A DNA stretch of 64,000 nucleotides from Adineta steineri (taxonomy: Eukaryota > Rotifera > Eurotatoria > Adinetida > Adinetidae). Shown one piece after another: positions 47,242 through 60,968 of the stretch; positions within the stretch are counted from its first letter, which is position 1; each line of letters starts with the position of its first letter. The DNA is taken from positions 133,928 to 197,927 of the forward strand of contig CAJNOI010000137.1 in NCBI GenBank assembly GCA_905250115.1, in the 5' to 3' direction. A program made the position numbers and the translations under genes. Below the pieces are notes generated by a model that worked only from the letters and a program-made list of their open reading frames with translations, was not told the DNA's origin and searched no databases.

Positions 47242-49062
47242 TTAAAATTCGTTACTTAAAGCAAAGGATGATGTAGCATTTTTTCTTTCTGATCGTTGCT
47301 GTTTCATATGAATTTTTAAATGTCTTGTTATCATATCTCGTCGACATGCTGTATATGAACATTGTGGACATGTATAAGGTTTTTCACCTGTATGTGTACG
47401 TAAATGAGTTGATAAATGATCACTACGTGAAAAATATGTATTACACATTGTACAACGATAAGGACGTATACCAGAATGTGAACGTAAATGTCGATTTAAC
47501 ATATCACTTCTAAACAAAAATTTTATTTTTTATATAAAAAATAAAAATAAAAATTTATTTATTTTTACCGAGAAAAACGTTTTGAACATATTTTACATAC
47601 ATAATTGCGTAAATCACTTGAACGATCACAATTTATATCGGAATCAAAAATATCTGATTGGTTATTTTCACTTGAACCCTCAAGATGAGTACGATAATGA
47701 GTTAAGTACCTAAAATACATTTATATATATTAATAAAAAAGCATGTCGCTTAATCATGTTTTTCCAAGCAGACTTACATTTGATGTGAATTAAATTCTTG
47801 TCGACAAATCTGACAAGGCGGGACTACTGATGAATCTCTAGAAGTATGTGAATAACATTTCTCTGTTTTGAATCTAGATTAAAAAAAAGAAATCCATTAA
47901 TGCAGATAAATATGATATTAACAAATTACTTTTTTACCTTGGACTAATGGGTGTAAAAACACTTGGTTCATCACATAACATTTTTGTTAATGATGATAAT
48001 TGAGCAATAGTTCCTTGTGCATTAACATGAAGTTGTTCTTGAGTTTGAGGAAAACGAAAATTCATAGGAGAAGTTGGGGTATTAAACCATGGTGAATGAT
48101 ATGGACCAGGATCACTTGATATTGAATAAGGTGTAAGTGGTAATTGCATTCCACTAGGATAGGGTGATGTTTTTAGATTTTGTTCATATTCAAAAGAATG
48201 ATGATATGGTAGAAGAAAATGATTTTTTTTATTATCTGTTTGTTTGTTGGTAGATGAATGTGAAGAGGATTTTCCTTCATCTTCTTCGTCTTCTATTTCC
48301 TCTTCATTATCATCATCATCAGGTTGATCAATACTAAATTTAATTTTTTGTGCATCATTTGATGTATCATCTAGATCAATAGTTGTATAATGTTGTAGTA
48401 AACCTCGTTTACTTGGTGAACGTTCGATTTTAATTTGATCTTTTGGTAAAACTGATGATGAATCAAATGAATGAGATTTAAAAGTTTTTGAAGGCTTATT
48501 AATTGTTGAAGATGATGATGATGATGATAAATTCAATGAATGACTATAATCACTAGGAGATTTTGTGAAGAATTCTTTATCAGATTGATTTTCACCAGTT
48601 TGTTGTAAATAACGACGTTGTAAATAATTTTTTACTTTACCTTTGAATATCTAAAAAAACAAAATAAAACATAACAATAATTTATTTTTCTTATTTTTAT
48701 TCAAGTACTTGTGAATTTGAATTTGATGACACTTGTTCATTATTACTATCACTATCGAATGAAGGTATTAAAAATTGAGACGCAAAATTTTTTGTAATAG
48801 ATGTTTGTACTTGTTGTTGTTGTTCTCGTAATTTAGTTGTTTGTAATGAATGATTATAATCATGAATTTTTGTTTTTGGAAAAAATTGTCGAAGTAAATC
48901 AATAATTTGTTCTAATTCATTTGAATCTGCTTCAATAAGTGCATAACTAGGTGCAGGTGAATCGACGTCTGAATAACTATTATTGACATTTGATGATATA
49001 TTGCCTTGTTTATCATTATTTAATTGTTCTTCGCAAGATAACTTTCGTTTTGGTGAATACAT
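47242..49062 (-). CDS. C2H2 zinc-finger transcription factor, EGR/WT1/Klumpfuss-like
   Basis: Five exons on the minus strand: 49062-48709, 48650-47938, 47873-47778, 47709-47569 and 47509-47242, in phase throughout, 523 residues. The N-terminal 380 residues are Ser/Pro/Asn-rich and acidic (an EDEEDEGKSSS stretch, poly-Ser), as in activation regions. Four C2H2 fingers follow. Finger 1 (CQIC..HYRTH) is split by an intron and separated by a linker of about 30 residues. Fingers 2-4 are tandem, with RFSRSDMLNRHLRSH, YFSRSDHLSTHLRTH, a TGEKPY linker and CPQC..RRDMITRHLKIH. The RSD contact residues in fingers 2 and 3 match EGR/WT1-type fingers that read GC-rich sites. One separate finger plus three EGR-like fingers, with RRDMITRH in the last, suggests the Klumpfuss branch. 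The frame stays open upstream of the chosen ATG, so a longer N-terminus is possible. Confidence 0.85.
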
Positions 49063-49770
49063 TGATACGATTTGAATAAAATTATATGTTAGAACTATCT
49101 GAATGCACATAGTCGTTTTGACAATGTGTTGAAATAAGAATAGTGTGCATTCAAAATGATATTTTAATCTGAAATAAGACATATATGATGCTTGCGTGTC
49201 AGAATTCATATAAACACATCGATGCAAATAAGAGAAGAAAAAACAAAATTGAAAAATTATCTTCTTTTTTTTTTCTCCTTAAACTTTCTACACTCAATGT
49301 GATGAGACAAAAAAATATAACATTTAATGATTCCTAAAGAATATAATTTTTAAAAGGTTCATATATAAATAACGAATTACTTACTTTTATTACATAATAA
49401 ATATTTCAATTAAATAAAAATATTAAATTTTTTTAATTAAGAACACATAAAGTATTTATCAAATGTAGACATATAGTTTCTCTAATAGAAAAACATTAAC
49501 AATATATTTTTTAAATTGGTTTTTCCCTATATTATATAAAAATGTAGAATGTAAGACGAAAGAAAAGAAAACAATTTCTTTTTGAATAGCAAATAAATGA
49601 ATGTTTACGTACTTGAGACAGATGAAGTAAATATAGTATCCTAGATTCTGAACTAAAACAATTCTGATTAAGAAAAATATTTCAAGTGTCATATGGTATG
49701 TGTCAACATTCAAGGTTGAACATTAGTTAATTGATAATTATACAGAAAAAGAGTAAACATTGACTGATAA

Positions 49771-49791
49771 TATATATATATATATATATAT
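49771..49791. repeat. AT dinucleotide microsatellite
   Basis: Ten or more uninterrupted TA units. A second similar run lies at 50491-50511. Confidence 0.85.
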
Positions 49792-50490
49792 GAAAGAAGA
49801 AGAAAAAACAAGTAAAAAAAATTAAGATAAAGAAGGAAATGCAGCATTCCTAGTTTTTGTATGAATAATAAATAATATGATATAATGACATTAAATTATA
49901 TTTTGAAAGATTTAATGTAAAAATGAATAGATATATTTTCTTGTCGAGGACTTTAATTATAATATAAAATGAAGAATGAAGACTGGAAATAAAAATATAA
50001 ATCTTCTTTCTCAACAAGGGAAAAAAAAGAATATAAAAAGCACGAGCGTAAGTCTGAAGAAGAAGGAGAAGAAGAAAAAACATGAGACAGGACCAAGGCT
50101 ATATTGAAAGAACAACAACAAATGATTATTATTAATGCATTTACTTCATTTGATAGTCTTGTTGATGATGAGAGAAAAAAAAGTGAATACGGCGTCAGGG
50201 AAAAAATACATTCATAAATATACGAAAACAAGTATAGAATATACCTGTAATTTCTGTTTCTTTCTCTTCCTGACATCAAAAGAAGAAAAACAAACTTATA
50301 TCTTGTTTTTTTGTTTCTTTCGACATACCCTCGACTATGGTCAATATGGAGGAGTTGATGATTGTTTTTGTAGAAAAATAATGGAAAAATTTACCTAGAA
50401 GAAATATATTTATTTTAACTAAAATAATATACTTACAAGTTCATACTGATTTGAATTACTAGAAGAATAAGAATAAATCTTCTTAGAAAC

Positions 50491-50511
50491 ATATATATAT
50501 ATATATATATA
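50491..50511. repeat. AT dinucleotide microsatellite
   Basis: About ten uninterrupted AT units about 700 bases from the run at 49771. Confidence 0.85.
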
Positions 50512-53500
50512 GTATTTTTTTTTATCAATTTTTTATTCTAGTATTGTAACAGATGGTTAAAATGTTTCCCTAGATGATATATAATAGTATACGTGTTATA
50601 TTCAAAAGAAGAAAAGAAATCTTGTGATATACTCATAATTATTAAGAAATAGAAAATATTATTATTATTTTCTATGAAAATATAAAACAATAGTTATTAT
50701 AATAATATTAAATATCCAATATAATAGATAAAAAGAAGAATTATAAATCTTTTCAAAGATATCTTTTTACTAGAAACTTGAAACTAGAAAATAAGTCTAG
50801 ATGTGATATACGATCTTAAAATTGTGTTCATATTGACAAGAACTAATTTCTCAAATGTTTTCAAAATAGTTTTATTTTTATTAAACTGTGATTTTTATAA
50901 AGAAGTAAGAACATAAAATGATTCAGTCATGTGTAGTAATATGACATTTATAAAAAATAAAAAACGACCTTTTTCAATATTGTTTTGCTGAATCTAACAT
51001 TATGAAAATTAAATTTTAAATTATTTTTTACTTTTAACTATTTATCAGACAAGAATTTGTAAAAGGATTGAAATAAAATAGAATAAACTGTTTTCAATCC
51101 TGTAAGATTATTGATTTATTTTAAAAGATTTTACAGTTATTATACATATATTTGTGATAGTCACGAAAGAATAGTATTAACTGAAATATTTTGAATATTA
51201 AAACTACTACATTTAACGAAATGAATTAGAATTAATTTGAAATTTTAAAACTTACAGAAGATAATCAATAGAGAATAGTAAGTCGATTATTCAGTTTGAG
51301 ATCTATTCTTTTTTTTTCTATGAAGACTATTTTGAAATAAACTTACATCAATAAAAGATTAAAATATATCCGAAATTAATATGTATATTATACGTAAGTT
51401 TCAACTAATTACTTACTATCCATTCTTAGATCCGAGTGGCATGTTTTTTTGACACAAAATATAAATTTGCCGTGAGTACCCAACAAATGCACCAGTCTAA
51501 TGTCAAATATTCTTCAATGTGTACCGACCGCAAACAAAAAAATGCACTCGTTCAAGGTTTATTATATTCAATTTTATATAGTTATCTAATTGATTTACTT
51601 GATTATTCGAATTCAAACTGAATATTACAAATATCATTTAGTAAATCTGTCTATCAACTGAATTTTTTTTTTCTAAGACTAAGTTTCACCAACACTGTAG
51701 AAACATGATATACGTCGATGTTTTTTTTTGTCATTTATTTAAAATTCTATGTTTAGCAAAGACTTGAAAATACTTAGACCATTTATAGTTCTTTAACAAT
51801 ACTTTATTCAATATATTTACAAGAACTCAGTCGGCAGTATATATTTTTAGGCAAGTTCACTCAAGTACCACTGAGAACTTAAATAATCGTAAAAAAAATA
51901 CACCTGAGAATATTATCAAAGATACGTTTGCTTTCTTTTATATAAATACAACAAAATATATACTTATAAATAACGGTAAAAATTTGAAGTCTATATAATA
52001 AAATATTGAATACAAGAATACAAATCTCCTATCTTTTTAATGATGTAGATAAAAATAATGATTAAAAATAAAAAACGTACTTGCCTTACTTTACAATTTG
52101 AATAAAATTCAATAAATCATAGAATTTTATATATTTATTTTGTGATCATGACTTTAAGTAACTCTATGTAGTGATTTATTCATCAAAGAGAAACATACGA
52201 CGTTTGATGTTATTATACAAAGTGCGACTAAAATGCACTGTTAACTAAGAGTTCTTAGGAAACAAAGAAATTTTAATTAAATTGTATGCTTTTACTCTGA
52301 ATAGAAACTAATAATAGCTAATACTAACGGTATATTCTCACAATGACTGCTTTTTAATATGTTTATTATGAAAATTTTGCGTTTTTAAAAAATTAACTTT
52401 TTTGGGAACTACACAAGCGCACCTATAGATTCTTCAACTTTGATGTCAACAATAAATAATCTAAATATATCTCCGATGATATATATGGTAATGTAGATTA
52501 TAGATTTATTAGTTTTGATATGTCATTATGCAACGAAGAACATAATACATCTATTTATATTTTTCTTTTACTATTAAACTATTACTTCCGTGTCTGGCTT
52601 TAATACGCGATCTTTAATATATCATTCCGGTTTATTAAATCATGGAAATGTATGAAGAACTAATAGGTCAATTTAGTTTTTGTAAAAATCGTGTTAGATT
52701 TATTGGTTACCATTTGTATGGTTAATTAAATAACAGCAAGAGAAAATGACATGTAAAAAATATAAAAATAAGTCTATCTCGAGATTTGAATGTAAAATCG
52801 AAACTTTATTATCAAACAAACAGCATATTCAGTTATTTTTTTGAAAAATTTTAGTCTATAATTTAAATACGAATTGATATAAATTGTTAATGTCAGAATA
52901 AGACAAGTAAAAAGAAATTCTAATGATAAATAGATACTTAAATATATTGCACAAATGACGTCAAAATATGACAGATTCATTTACTCACTATTGACTCGAA
53001 TAAAACTAATAGTTAATTATAGATCTAATGATAATAATTGTTTCTAATAAACATGAATAGATAATTTTGGTTATGACCGATAGTTAGAAATTTATCGATT
53101 TAAAAAAATGAAGATATACTTTTCTTTATTCAAAAGAAAAATCTAGGGATATTTGTTTCCTTACATCAATGAAGAAAAATTTTGTTTTTCGAATTAAACT
53201 AAATAGAATAAGAGGATGTCATTATTTTCCACAATTGTTTCTTAGAATTGACTGATTACTCATTATGATGAATATATTACATTTCTTACAGTTGAGAGAT
53301 ATTCTTAAGTCTTTTATTCATTAATATTCTATAGATCGAGTTCGTTCATATATAATTGAGTAATTGAAATAAAAGGCGAAAGGTTTTCAAGTAAATTTGT
53401 TGGTTCTTTTATCAAAGAAATTATTGAATATGTCTTCAGAAATGAGAACAAGGATTACAATAAATAATTTAAGCAGTAACAGATATCTAGTGTTGAAAAG

Positions 53501-53654
53501 TTTAAATGAACTATTAATACATTGAAATTTATATAATATGTACCGAACGTTTGAATTAGATTCATAAGAATTTATCAATATGTTACTATTTTTCAAAGGG
53601 TAACTTAATTTTAAACACCTGTATATTCTGTGATAGACCTATTCGATTTTAATT

Positions 53655-53745
53655 GTCACCGGGCTGTTGTAAATCAGGACAGGGAAGCGATTCACCTCTC
53701 TCCAAAGTTTGATTCTGAATTGAGTATTCTGACCTGAACGATAGT
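53655..53745 (+). repeat. possible decayed tRNA-derived SINE
   Basis: A GC-richer patch reads GGGCTGTTGTAAATCAGG, loosely A-box-like. After about 30 bases it has AGTTTGATTCTG, eight of nine with the core GTTCGATTC. Its first bases resemble the head of the SINE-like insert in the calpain intron (GGGCTAATTG). No flanking duplication was found. Confidence 0.3.
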
Positions 53746-55955
53746 TGAGCATTGAATGCCTAGGTGTGTAAAAATATTGTCAAGTATTCATCTTTATAAT
53801 ATATCTCTCATGATAAAAATACAAGCGAACATAATTTCTGTTGAATCTACCGTATTTAAGCTAAAAAATACACGAATGATGTATCCGAGACAATAAAAAA
53901 ATATATATAAATATCGTAGTATATCTTAAAACTATAATAAAAAGCAATTTGAGATATATTGATAACGAAAAAAAAACGAGATTAATTACATTGTTTCGAT
54001 GTTTAGTTTAATATATACCAAAAATAATAATACTTATCATTTATTCATATAGAAAAATGCTTATTTCTTAAATAAATATTCTTTGTCTTATTAAAATAAA
54101 CATATAGTTTAATGATGTTTTTATAAATGATGGGAAGATTTAATTGTGAACAATTGGCCTATTGTATAATTATTTCGAGGAAAGCTTCGAAAAATTATGT
54201 CTATTATTGGTTGAATTGCTATAATATAATATTTATTGATCATGCATATTGAGAAACATACAAAAATATATTTTAACGAAAGCAAATTACTGATTTTAGA
54301 AGACAAAAGAACGAACATACCAAACAAGATTAATTTTTTAAAAATCAGATAGGATATTTTGCTTAAAGACATTGACAGTATATTTTATCGTTACAAACAA
54401 ATGATTTTTTTCCCAGAAATATCGGTAAGTAGATGTCGTAAATTTCATAGTAATAAATATCTAAACATAGGGTAAAAATTAGTTAATTATATTTTATACG
54501 TCCGTCTAATCGAAAACTATTATATGCTTGAGAAAAGATGTTATTAGATTTGCTTTTTAAAAATAAAATATATGACACAATCATCGAAACCTTATAATAT
54601 GACCTTTGATTCTTTTGAGAATATATCAAGCTTATTTTATTTAATATTCCATTACTGTGAACATTCTTAAATAAGTTAGTCACATGAGAGATAAATATGA
54701 GTTAATATTTAATCACAATACGCTAGCATCAAAGAAAATAGAAAAAAGATGTTGCAGTAAACTGTGACCTTCTTCATCCGTTCGTTTCATTAGTATACAA
54801 TTGATTATCTTATATATGACGCAAATTATCACGGAAAAAGTATAATAGTAAATATACATATTTTACATAAAATTTCTATTTATTTTCATTTAAAACAACA
54901 GCTGATGATTATTTAAGTTTATTCTTTTGAAAATGTTCTTAAAGATAACTATAAAAATAAAAACGTGCATTCCGGTCTTTGATTAAATATTTATATAAAT
55001 ATATATATGATTTTCAAAGTAAATTTCTAATAAATTTGAAAGATGTCGTTTATATAAAAAAAATAGGAGAGAGGAAAGCCGTCACCACTAAGAAAACAAT
55101 GTTCATGACATATGCTTTTTTATTGTTTTTTATCATACGTGAGGGCCATATGTTAATCTAACATTTGCAAGATGATATTCTTTGGTAGAATATTTTTTCT
55201 ATGAAATTTTTCTTACATTATTAAGTGTGCTATTCGACTAGAAGAAAGTAAATTGAGAATATATATATAGTTGAACACGTATAGTTGTCATTCATAATTA
55301 GAATAGAAAAAGAAGATTCATGTTAGTGTTTGAGAGGAAAGAAGGATTATCGAATAAATACAAAGGCTGTCTAAAGGTGCATGATATTTTCTCTTTCTTT
55401 TCTTACAATATTAAATAGTTTTTTTTGTACTGACGTTCATAGGCACTTGATTTATTTTTCTGAAACAACATTTCTGATTCTCTTTGTTTGGAAAATAAGG
55501 AAATCTCTTTATATTTTTTTTCATCTATTATACTTAGACATTTATTAAAGTCAGGTAAAAAGAAACGTCTAGTATGTAGAATTTAAAAGCCTGACAAACT
55601 GTTTTATAATTTTTTTTATAAGTATGTTTGTCGGCTTTTGACTTAATAGATATAGAGAATAATAGTAAAGATGCGTGTGAGTTTTGTTTTTCTCTTCCGA
55701 TAGTCTTTCTTTTGAATTAATATTCTAATCTTGTCACATATAATAATAAAAGAAATTTGTAAAGAATGCGTTTGTTTTGACTTATGTTTCGTTCGTTAAT
55801 ATATGCAGCTTAATTAGAAAAAAGGAAATTTCTTTTCTTTTCTATTATTGAACAGTTATCTATCGATATAATTCTTTGGCTAATAGAATTTGCTAATTCA
55901 GTTCATTTTTCTTTTAGATAATTTTTTAATTTTTGAAAATATAAAACAAAACAAA

Positions 55956-58900
55956 ATGTCAAATAATAGTTATGAAACATACACTGGATTAGCATATATT
56001 CAGAATATTCTTTCAAAAATATTTACACCATATATTATTATTGTTACTTTAATTGGTATTACTGGAAATGCTCTTACAATAATTATGTTATCTAAACGAT
56101 CACTTACAAAAAATTTTAATAATTGTACATTAATTGCACTTGGTAAATTAATATATATAAATCTTTGATATTTTTATATATATATATTTTTTTTTTGTAT
56201 TTTAGCTGTTACAGATTTATTATTTAATTTATCACTTCTATCTCATTGTTTGTTTACATTAAATGGTTATAGTTCTAATAATTTTTGTGTACTATTAGCT
56301 TTTATTTCTCATTTAGCTGAATTATTATCAGCATCTTTTACAGCTCATTTTACAATTCAACGTTTTTTTGCAGTTAAATTTCCCTTGAGTGTATTTATGG
56401 AAAAAAATATTCATATTTTACATTATATTATTGTATCATTAGTTATTCTATTTGGGATATCTTTTTGTTTCGCACTTATTAAATCAAATGATTATTACTT
56501 GTGTGAAGAAGAATTACAATTAAAATGGTTTATATCTGATGCAATATTATCATTTGTTACACCATTTACAATAATTGCAACATTAAATTTATTAATTATA
56601 TTTCATTTAAGAAAAACTTCTCGAAAAAATCAACGATTATCATTTAGTAATAAACAAACAAAAAAAGAATTTTTACGATTAAATTCAAAACAAAAAAGTT
56701 CACTATCATATGATTCAAACTCTCATTCAAGATCATCTGTACATACGATAGGATCAAATATTAAGGTAAATATCAGAAATTTCAATCGCAAAAATTGTTA
56801 TAATTTAGTAATATTAAGGGAAGACTTAGCACTTATGGTATATCAAATAAAACCTTGTCGAAAGTGAAATTTACTGATGCTAAATAGAACCAATTATAAA
56901 AATTTCATAATTTTGAACTTGAAAAGAGTAATACTTTATTGATATAGAAAAATGTTCTTTATACCTACAGTTTTGCAAAGCCTTATCGAATCGTGAAAAA
57001 CTTGACTCCATTCGTATATTACTATAAGTTTAATATTTCTCAAGTTCAACATTGCAAACCTTTCATACTTATTACAACTTAGCAGTTTAAAACAGTTCTG
57101 TTGAATGTGTAGTATAATTTTTGATGAAAAGTAAGACGATTGTGACAGATCATTGTGCAAAAGAAAATTAAATATTGAAATCAACTTTTCTTTAAAAAAA
57201 ATACCTCCCTCAGATTTATATGAATGAATGGTTGATAGAACATGTCAACATGAATTAGTAACGCTTTCTTTTAGTTTCACCGAGATTTTGATTCCATAAA
57301 TAGAAACAGTCATAAAAAACACAGGTGTTTTTTTGACATAAGCTGCAGGTAATTCGAACTTCAAGTAGAATTGTTTTTTCGCAGTTTTTATACAGCATTC
57401 GATACAGTTTGAGCTGCTAATTATGAAAAACTTGAAGGAGGCCATTTTTATCAAAAAACACATTCTTTTCAAAGTATACTATTTTTTCCTATTTAGTTCT
57501 TTTTACGAACTTCTAAGAATAATTTTTTCAGGTAGCGTCGGAGTACTGAAATTGTAATATATGAGTCAAAGGATGAAGGTTCTGGAATTGACTCAAAAGA
57601 TATATCATTTGATTCAGTTTTGTATGTTGAAGCTGGAAAAATTATTTTTAGGAGTTTATATAAAGAACTAAGTAGGAAAAAATAGCATACTTTGAAAAGA
57701 ATGTATTTTTTGATAAAAAGGGTCTCCTTCACGTTTTTCGTGATTTTGGTATCGACGGTACCTTATATAGTTAGAGCTACAGATGAGAAATCCAATAACA
57801 AATTTTTCATTCTTTATGATATATTAACAACTTGATAAGCAAAGAGTCTAAAAAGTTCCACCGATATCAAATAGAAATAGTTGTTAATTAACCAAATTTT
57901 TAAAAGAATGATTTATGAAACTTGTAAACTAGTGACGTAACCAGAAATTTGACAGCAATTGGGCACGCAAGAGAATTTGGCTGATAAAGTTAAAACGGGT
58001 GTTTGGACGGCGCTCAACATTGATTACGTCACTACAGTGACGCCATTATATGTCGTAGTTTTTAAATCAATAGAAATGGCAAATAAATAAAATTCAAACT
58101 AATTCTTAAGTATTTATTACTTTTGAATAAATAATACCTCCAGGCACTAATCCTAAAATATATGAGACAAGAGTTTTAAATTGTTTTATGTTTCAATACT
58201 AACAATCCGAAATATAGAATAAATTTAAAAGGATTGATCTCTTTTAATTTAAGAATTTTTTCATTTCTAGAACTGAAATGATTACGTGATGACGTTGAAG
58301 TATAGCACATCTGTTAATAGTAAACGATCAATTATCTAGATGTATACATCCGACAAACTCATAGAATTAAAAGTATAGAACTACCTCGATATTTATTTTT
58401 ATATCGAATTATTTGCATTCGAAGAGGAAATTTAAAACTCCGACCAGAGTAAATACATATCTTTTGAAAAATAACAAAATTTGTTATTTCCGAACATAGA
58501 CTAACATTTTTAACAGTATATATATAGTAAATATGTGACGTAACTTTGAATGCATTTTGTTAATCATACACATAAAGTGTTAAATCTAGACATATTTAAT
58601 GTTTCTGGAATGAAACGTTAAAAACAAAATATTAAATTAAATATACGATTTTTAAAATTAATTAGATATTTGTTATATGAAATAGATAAAAAAAACGATT
58701 TTTCTGTATATAAGGTATTTCAGTATTCTCGATCGATCTGCTTCTAAATATGACAATTATTTTTACATTTATTGCTAGAATCGCTTTGAGAGTTTTATAA
58801 TACTTTGCCGCTACATGAGCAATCGTTTAGAATCATTTATCAGTATGAGAAAATACAAAATATATATCTATGATAGTACATCCACTCATAAAACCCAAAT

Positions 58901-60099
58901 ATAGTGATAGATGTTCAACAAAGATAACATGATGTTTCATAAAATAAGATTTTTTCAAGGTCACTACAGCATGTTCTTACTGACCTACATCAAATTTACG
59001 AAACAATATTATTAAAGTTGTTAGACCAACTCTTGTGAGACTCAGATGTAAAACACGAAATAGTTTCTATAATAGTTGTAACTCACATCTATTATGATCA
59101 CTAGTCAGCATCTCTGCCTTGATCTGTAATATAAATGAATGTTAATTGATAATGTCTGGCACGTTTATTACTATTTATTCCTAAGAGGTTTGTCATGTCT
59201 GAGGAAGAAGAGAGGGAATAGAAATATCTAGGCCTAACACTTAAACACTCCTTTCAGTTCGTGCTTCACAAAAATTCTCTATTTACAAAAACTGAGGTTT
59301 ATCCCGATCGTAAATTTGATATAATACTGGCAAACCGCTCTATCATTCTATGCAACGAAAACTTATAAACTGGTTTTTTTTTCCTATCAAAAATAACTCT
59401 CAACATCCTATCCATTCTATCATTTTTAACAGGATATAAATGAACATACGAAAGAAATTTTGACTAATTAAACTATTTCATATATCATTGTGTTCTATGT
59501 AAATTTGATTTAAGATTGCTTTTTTTGTCTTTATTTAGACTTCTCTATATCGATTCCCAAGTCATTCAGAAACAAATGATAATCATCTATCTGTTGATAT
59601 TAGAGCTCGACGTACTGCTTCAATACGTTCAACAACTCGTTCTCATGCTCAATCACATCGTGTAACACGTATGCTAATCATAGTATCAACTTGTTTCTTA
59701 TTATTAAATGCTCCTCAACATATATGTACAATTAGTTTAAAAATTTATTTATTAAAAAATAGTCAATCAACAAGTAATTCTCATCATATAAGTGCAAATG
59801 TAATAGAATATTCTAATGAAACAATGTCAACAATAATTGAAAATAGTGATTTTACTTCTCCAACAATACCATACAGAGAAAAATCAACAAAAATGAATCC
59901 TAATTATATTTCTATAATGTATATTACTGTTATTACGTGTCAACATATATCTTATTTATCATACTCAATAAATTTTTTTCTTTATTCATTTTGTGGAATG
60001 AAATTTCGTCGTGAACTCAAAAGATTTCTACCAAAATGTGGAAATTATCAACAACGATTACAAAAATCACCTATATTATATGGATCACATATATTATAA
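55956..60099 (+). CDS. orphan rhodopsin-class GPCR with a 2.8 kb intron
   Basis: Three exons, 55956-56142, 56206-56765 and 59539-60099, in phase, 435 residues. Helix 1 has GITGNALTIIML, helix 2 LAVTDLLFNL, and the end of helix 3 TIQRFFAVKFP, where the DRY switch has become QRF. Helix 6 has CFLLLNAPQHI and helix 7 INFFLYSFCGMKFRREL in place of NPxxY. These variants are common in invertebrate FMRFamide-like and myosuppressin-like orphan receptors. The third inner loop is long and Ser/Arg-rich, spanning the big intron. The third outer loop between helices 6 and 7 is about 60 residues, unusually long. An upstream CTTTTAG may splice a 5' leader exon. AATAAA at 60171 follows the stop by 72 bases. 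Ligand unknown. Confidence 0.85.
57424..57740. repeat. fold-back element in a GPCR intron
   Basis: Two arms of about 107 bases, 57424-57530 and 57634-57740, are inverted copies of each other at roughly 88% identity by eye (about 13 differences), separated by a 103-base spacer. Shared strings include CATTCTTTTCAAAGTAT and CTATTTTTTCCTA. It has no coding capacity. It lies inside the large intron of the orphan GPCR and would fold as a long hairpin in the pre-mRNA. It is probably a fold-back MITE, but clear target duplications were not found. Overlapping frames of 75-79 codons on the minus strand are by-products of the arms. Confidence 0.75.
57930..58034. mobile_element. short TA-flanked MITE-like element (105 bp)
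   Basis: TA then GTGACGTAACCAG opens the element, and the mirror (read inward from the right: GTGACGTAATCA) closes it before TA. Eleven of the first twelve bases agree. The inside is markedly GC-richer than the intron around it (GGGCACGC, ACGGGTGTTTGGACGGCGC). TA at both ends suggests a Tc1/mariner-like or similar integrase. The 12-base ends are short, so this is a moderate call. Confidence 0.5.
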
Positions 60100-60170
60100 A
60101 ACTCATATAGAGAGTATTTGATTAATATTATTTAAAAAATTTTAATTTGTAAATAGAATTTTTTTGTCTT

Positions 60171-60176
60171 AATAAA
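60171..60176 (+). terminator. polyadenylation signal of the orphan GPCR
   Basis: AATAAA lies 72 bases after the stop codon and follows a T-rich stretch. Confidence 0.45.
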
Positions 60177-60968
60177 GAATTTAATTTGGAAATTTCAATA
60201 TCGAATAAACATCATTAGTAGACTTGATTGATAATCACTCATATTTTTATTTTTCTTAATAAAGTTTTACGGAATTTTCCAATGAATCAATATTCTGTAT
60301 ACATAATATCTAAAGTGTTCTAAAATACTTGAACTAGCGTCGTATATTTTTTGTTCGCAAGTCTTAGATAAAGATTGAATCTAAATAAAAAATAAAATAA
60401 ATTTTAGATTTGTTTCCTACTCACAAATCACTTCTCTACATGTAAATCAATCATATATTGATAATATAGACTTAAAAATTCTAAGAAAATTTCATGCACT
60501 TGTCGATTGACAGCTTTCTCTTTTCATTGAAAACGTTCGAGAATTTAAAATAAACTTGATATTCATATTGATTTAGTAATAGTAGAAGAATTGTTCTTTT
60601 AGTTAATATTACTGCTTGAATGCAATAATAGAGAAAAAAAAGAATATTAATCGGAAAAAGTACGTAAAAACCGATTGTCAAATCAACGGTGAACGGAAAG
60701 AATTTCTTTAACATTCTTTGGGACTATACTTAACAGGAAATCATTCAACACCACTTACGATTTTTATTCTCTTGCTATATTCACTTTTTTTTTCTATTTA
60801 ACTAGAATATACGAAAAAAAAAATTCTATTTTATACAAGTGTCAAACGATATCTATCGATGAATATCATTTGATTACTTTTCAAAAAATTTCAAGGTTTG
60901 TATTAATATAAAAATCTTTTTCTTTTTGTATTCTATTATATTTAGAAGATCATTTTATTTTTTTCTCA
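60177..60968. other. intergenic DNA
   Basis: No gene is seen. A TATAAAAA string at 60907-60914, 62 bases before the next start codon, may be the promoter TATA box of the small secreted peptide gene. Confidence 0.4.

Larger units (their letters stand above)
49063..55955. other. 6.9 kb AT-rich gene-free stretch
   Basis: No gene is supported. It contains AT dinucleotide repeats near 49771-49791 and 50491-50511, A/T homopolymers, GAA/TTC runs near 50060, and a GC-richer patch at 53650-53745 described separately. A 61-codon frame at 51436-51621 looked promising by composition but has no partner exons. Confidence 0.5.

Noticed and set aside
51436-51621. 61-codon frame with balanced composition
   Set aside because: No recognisable motif, promoter or exon partner in a 7 kb desert.
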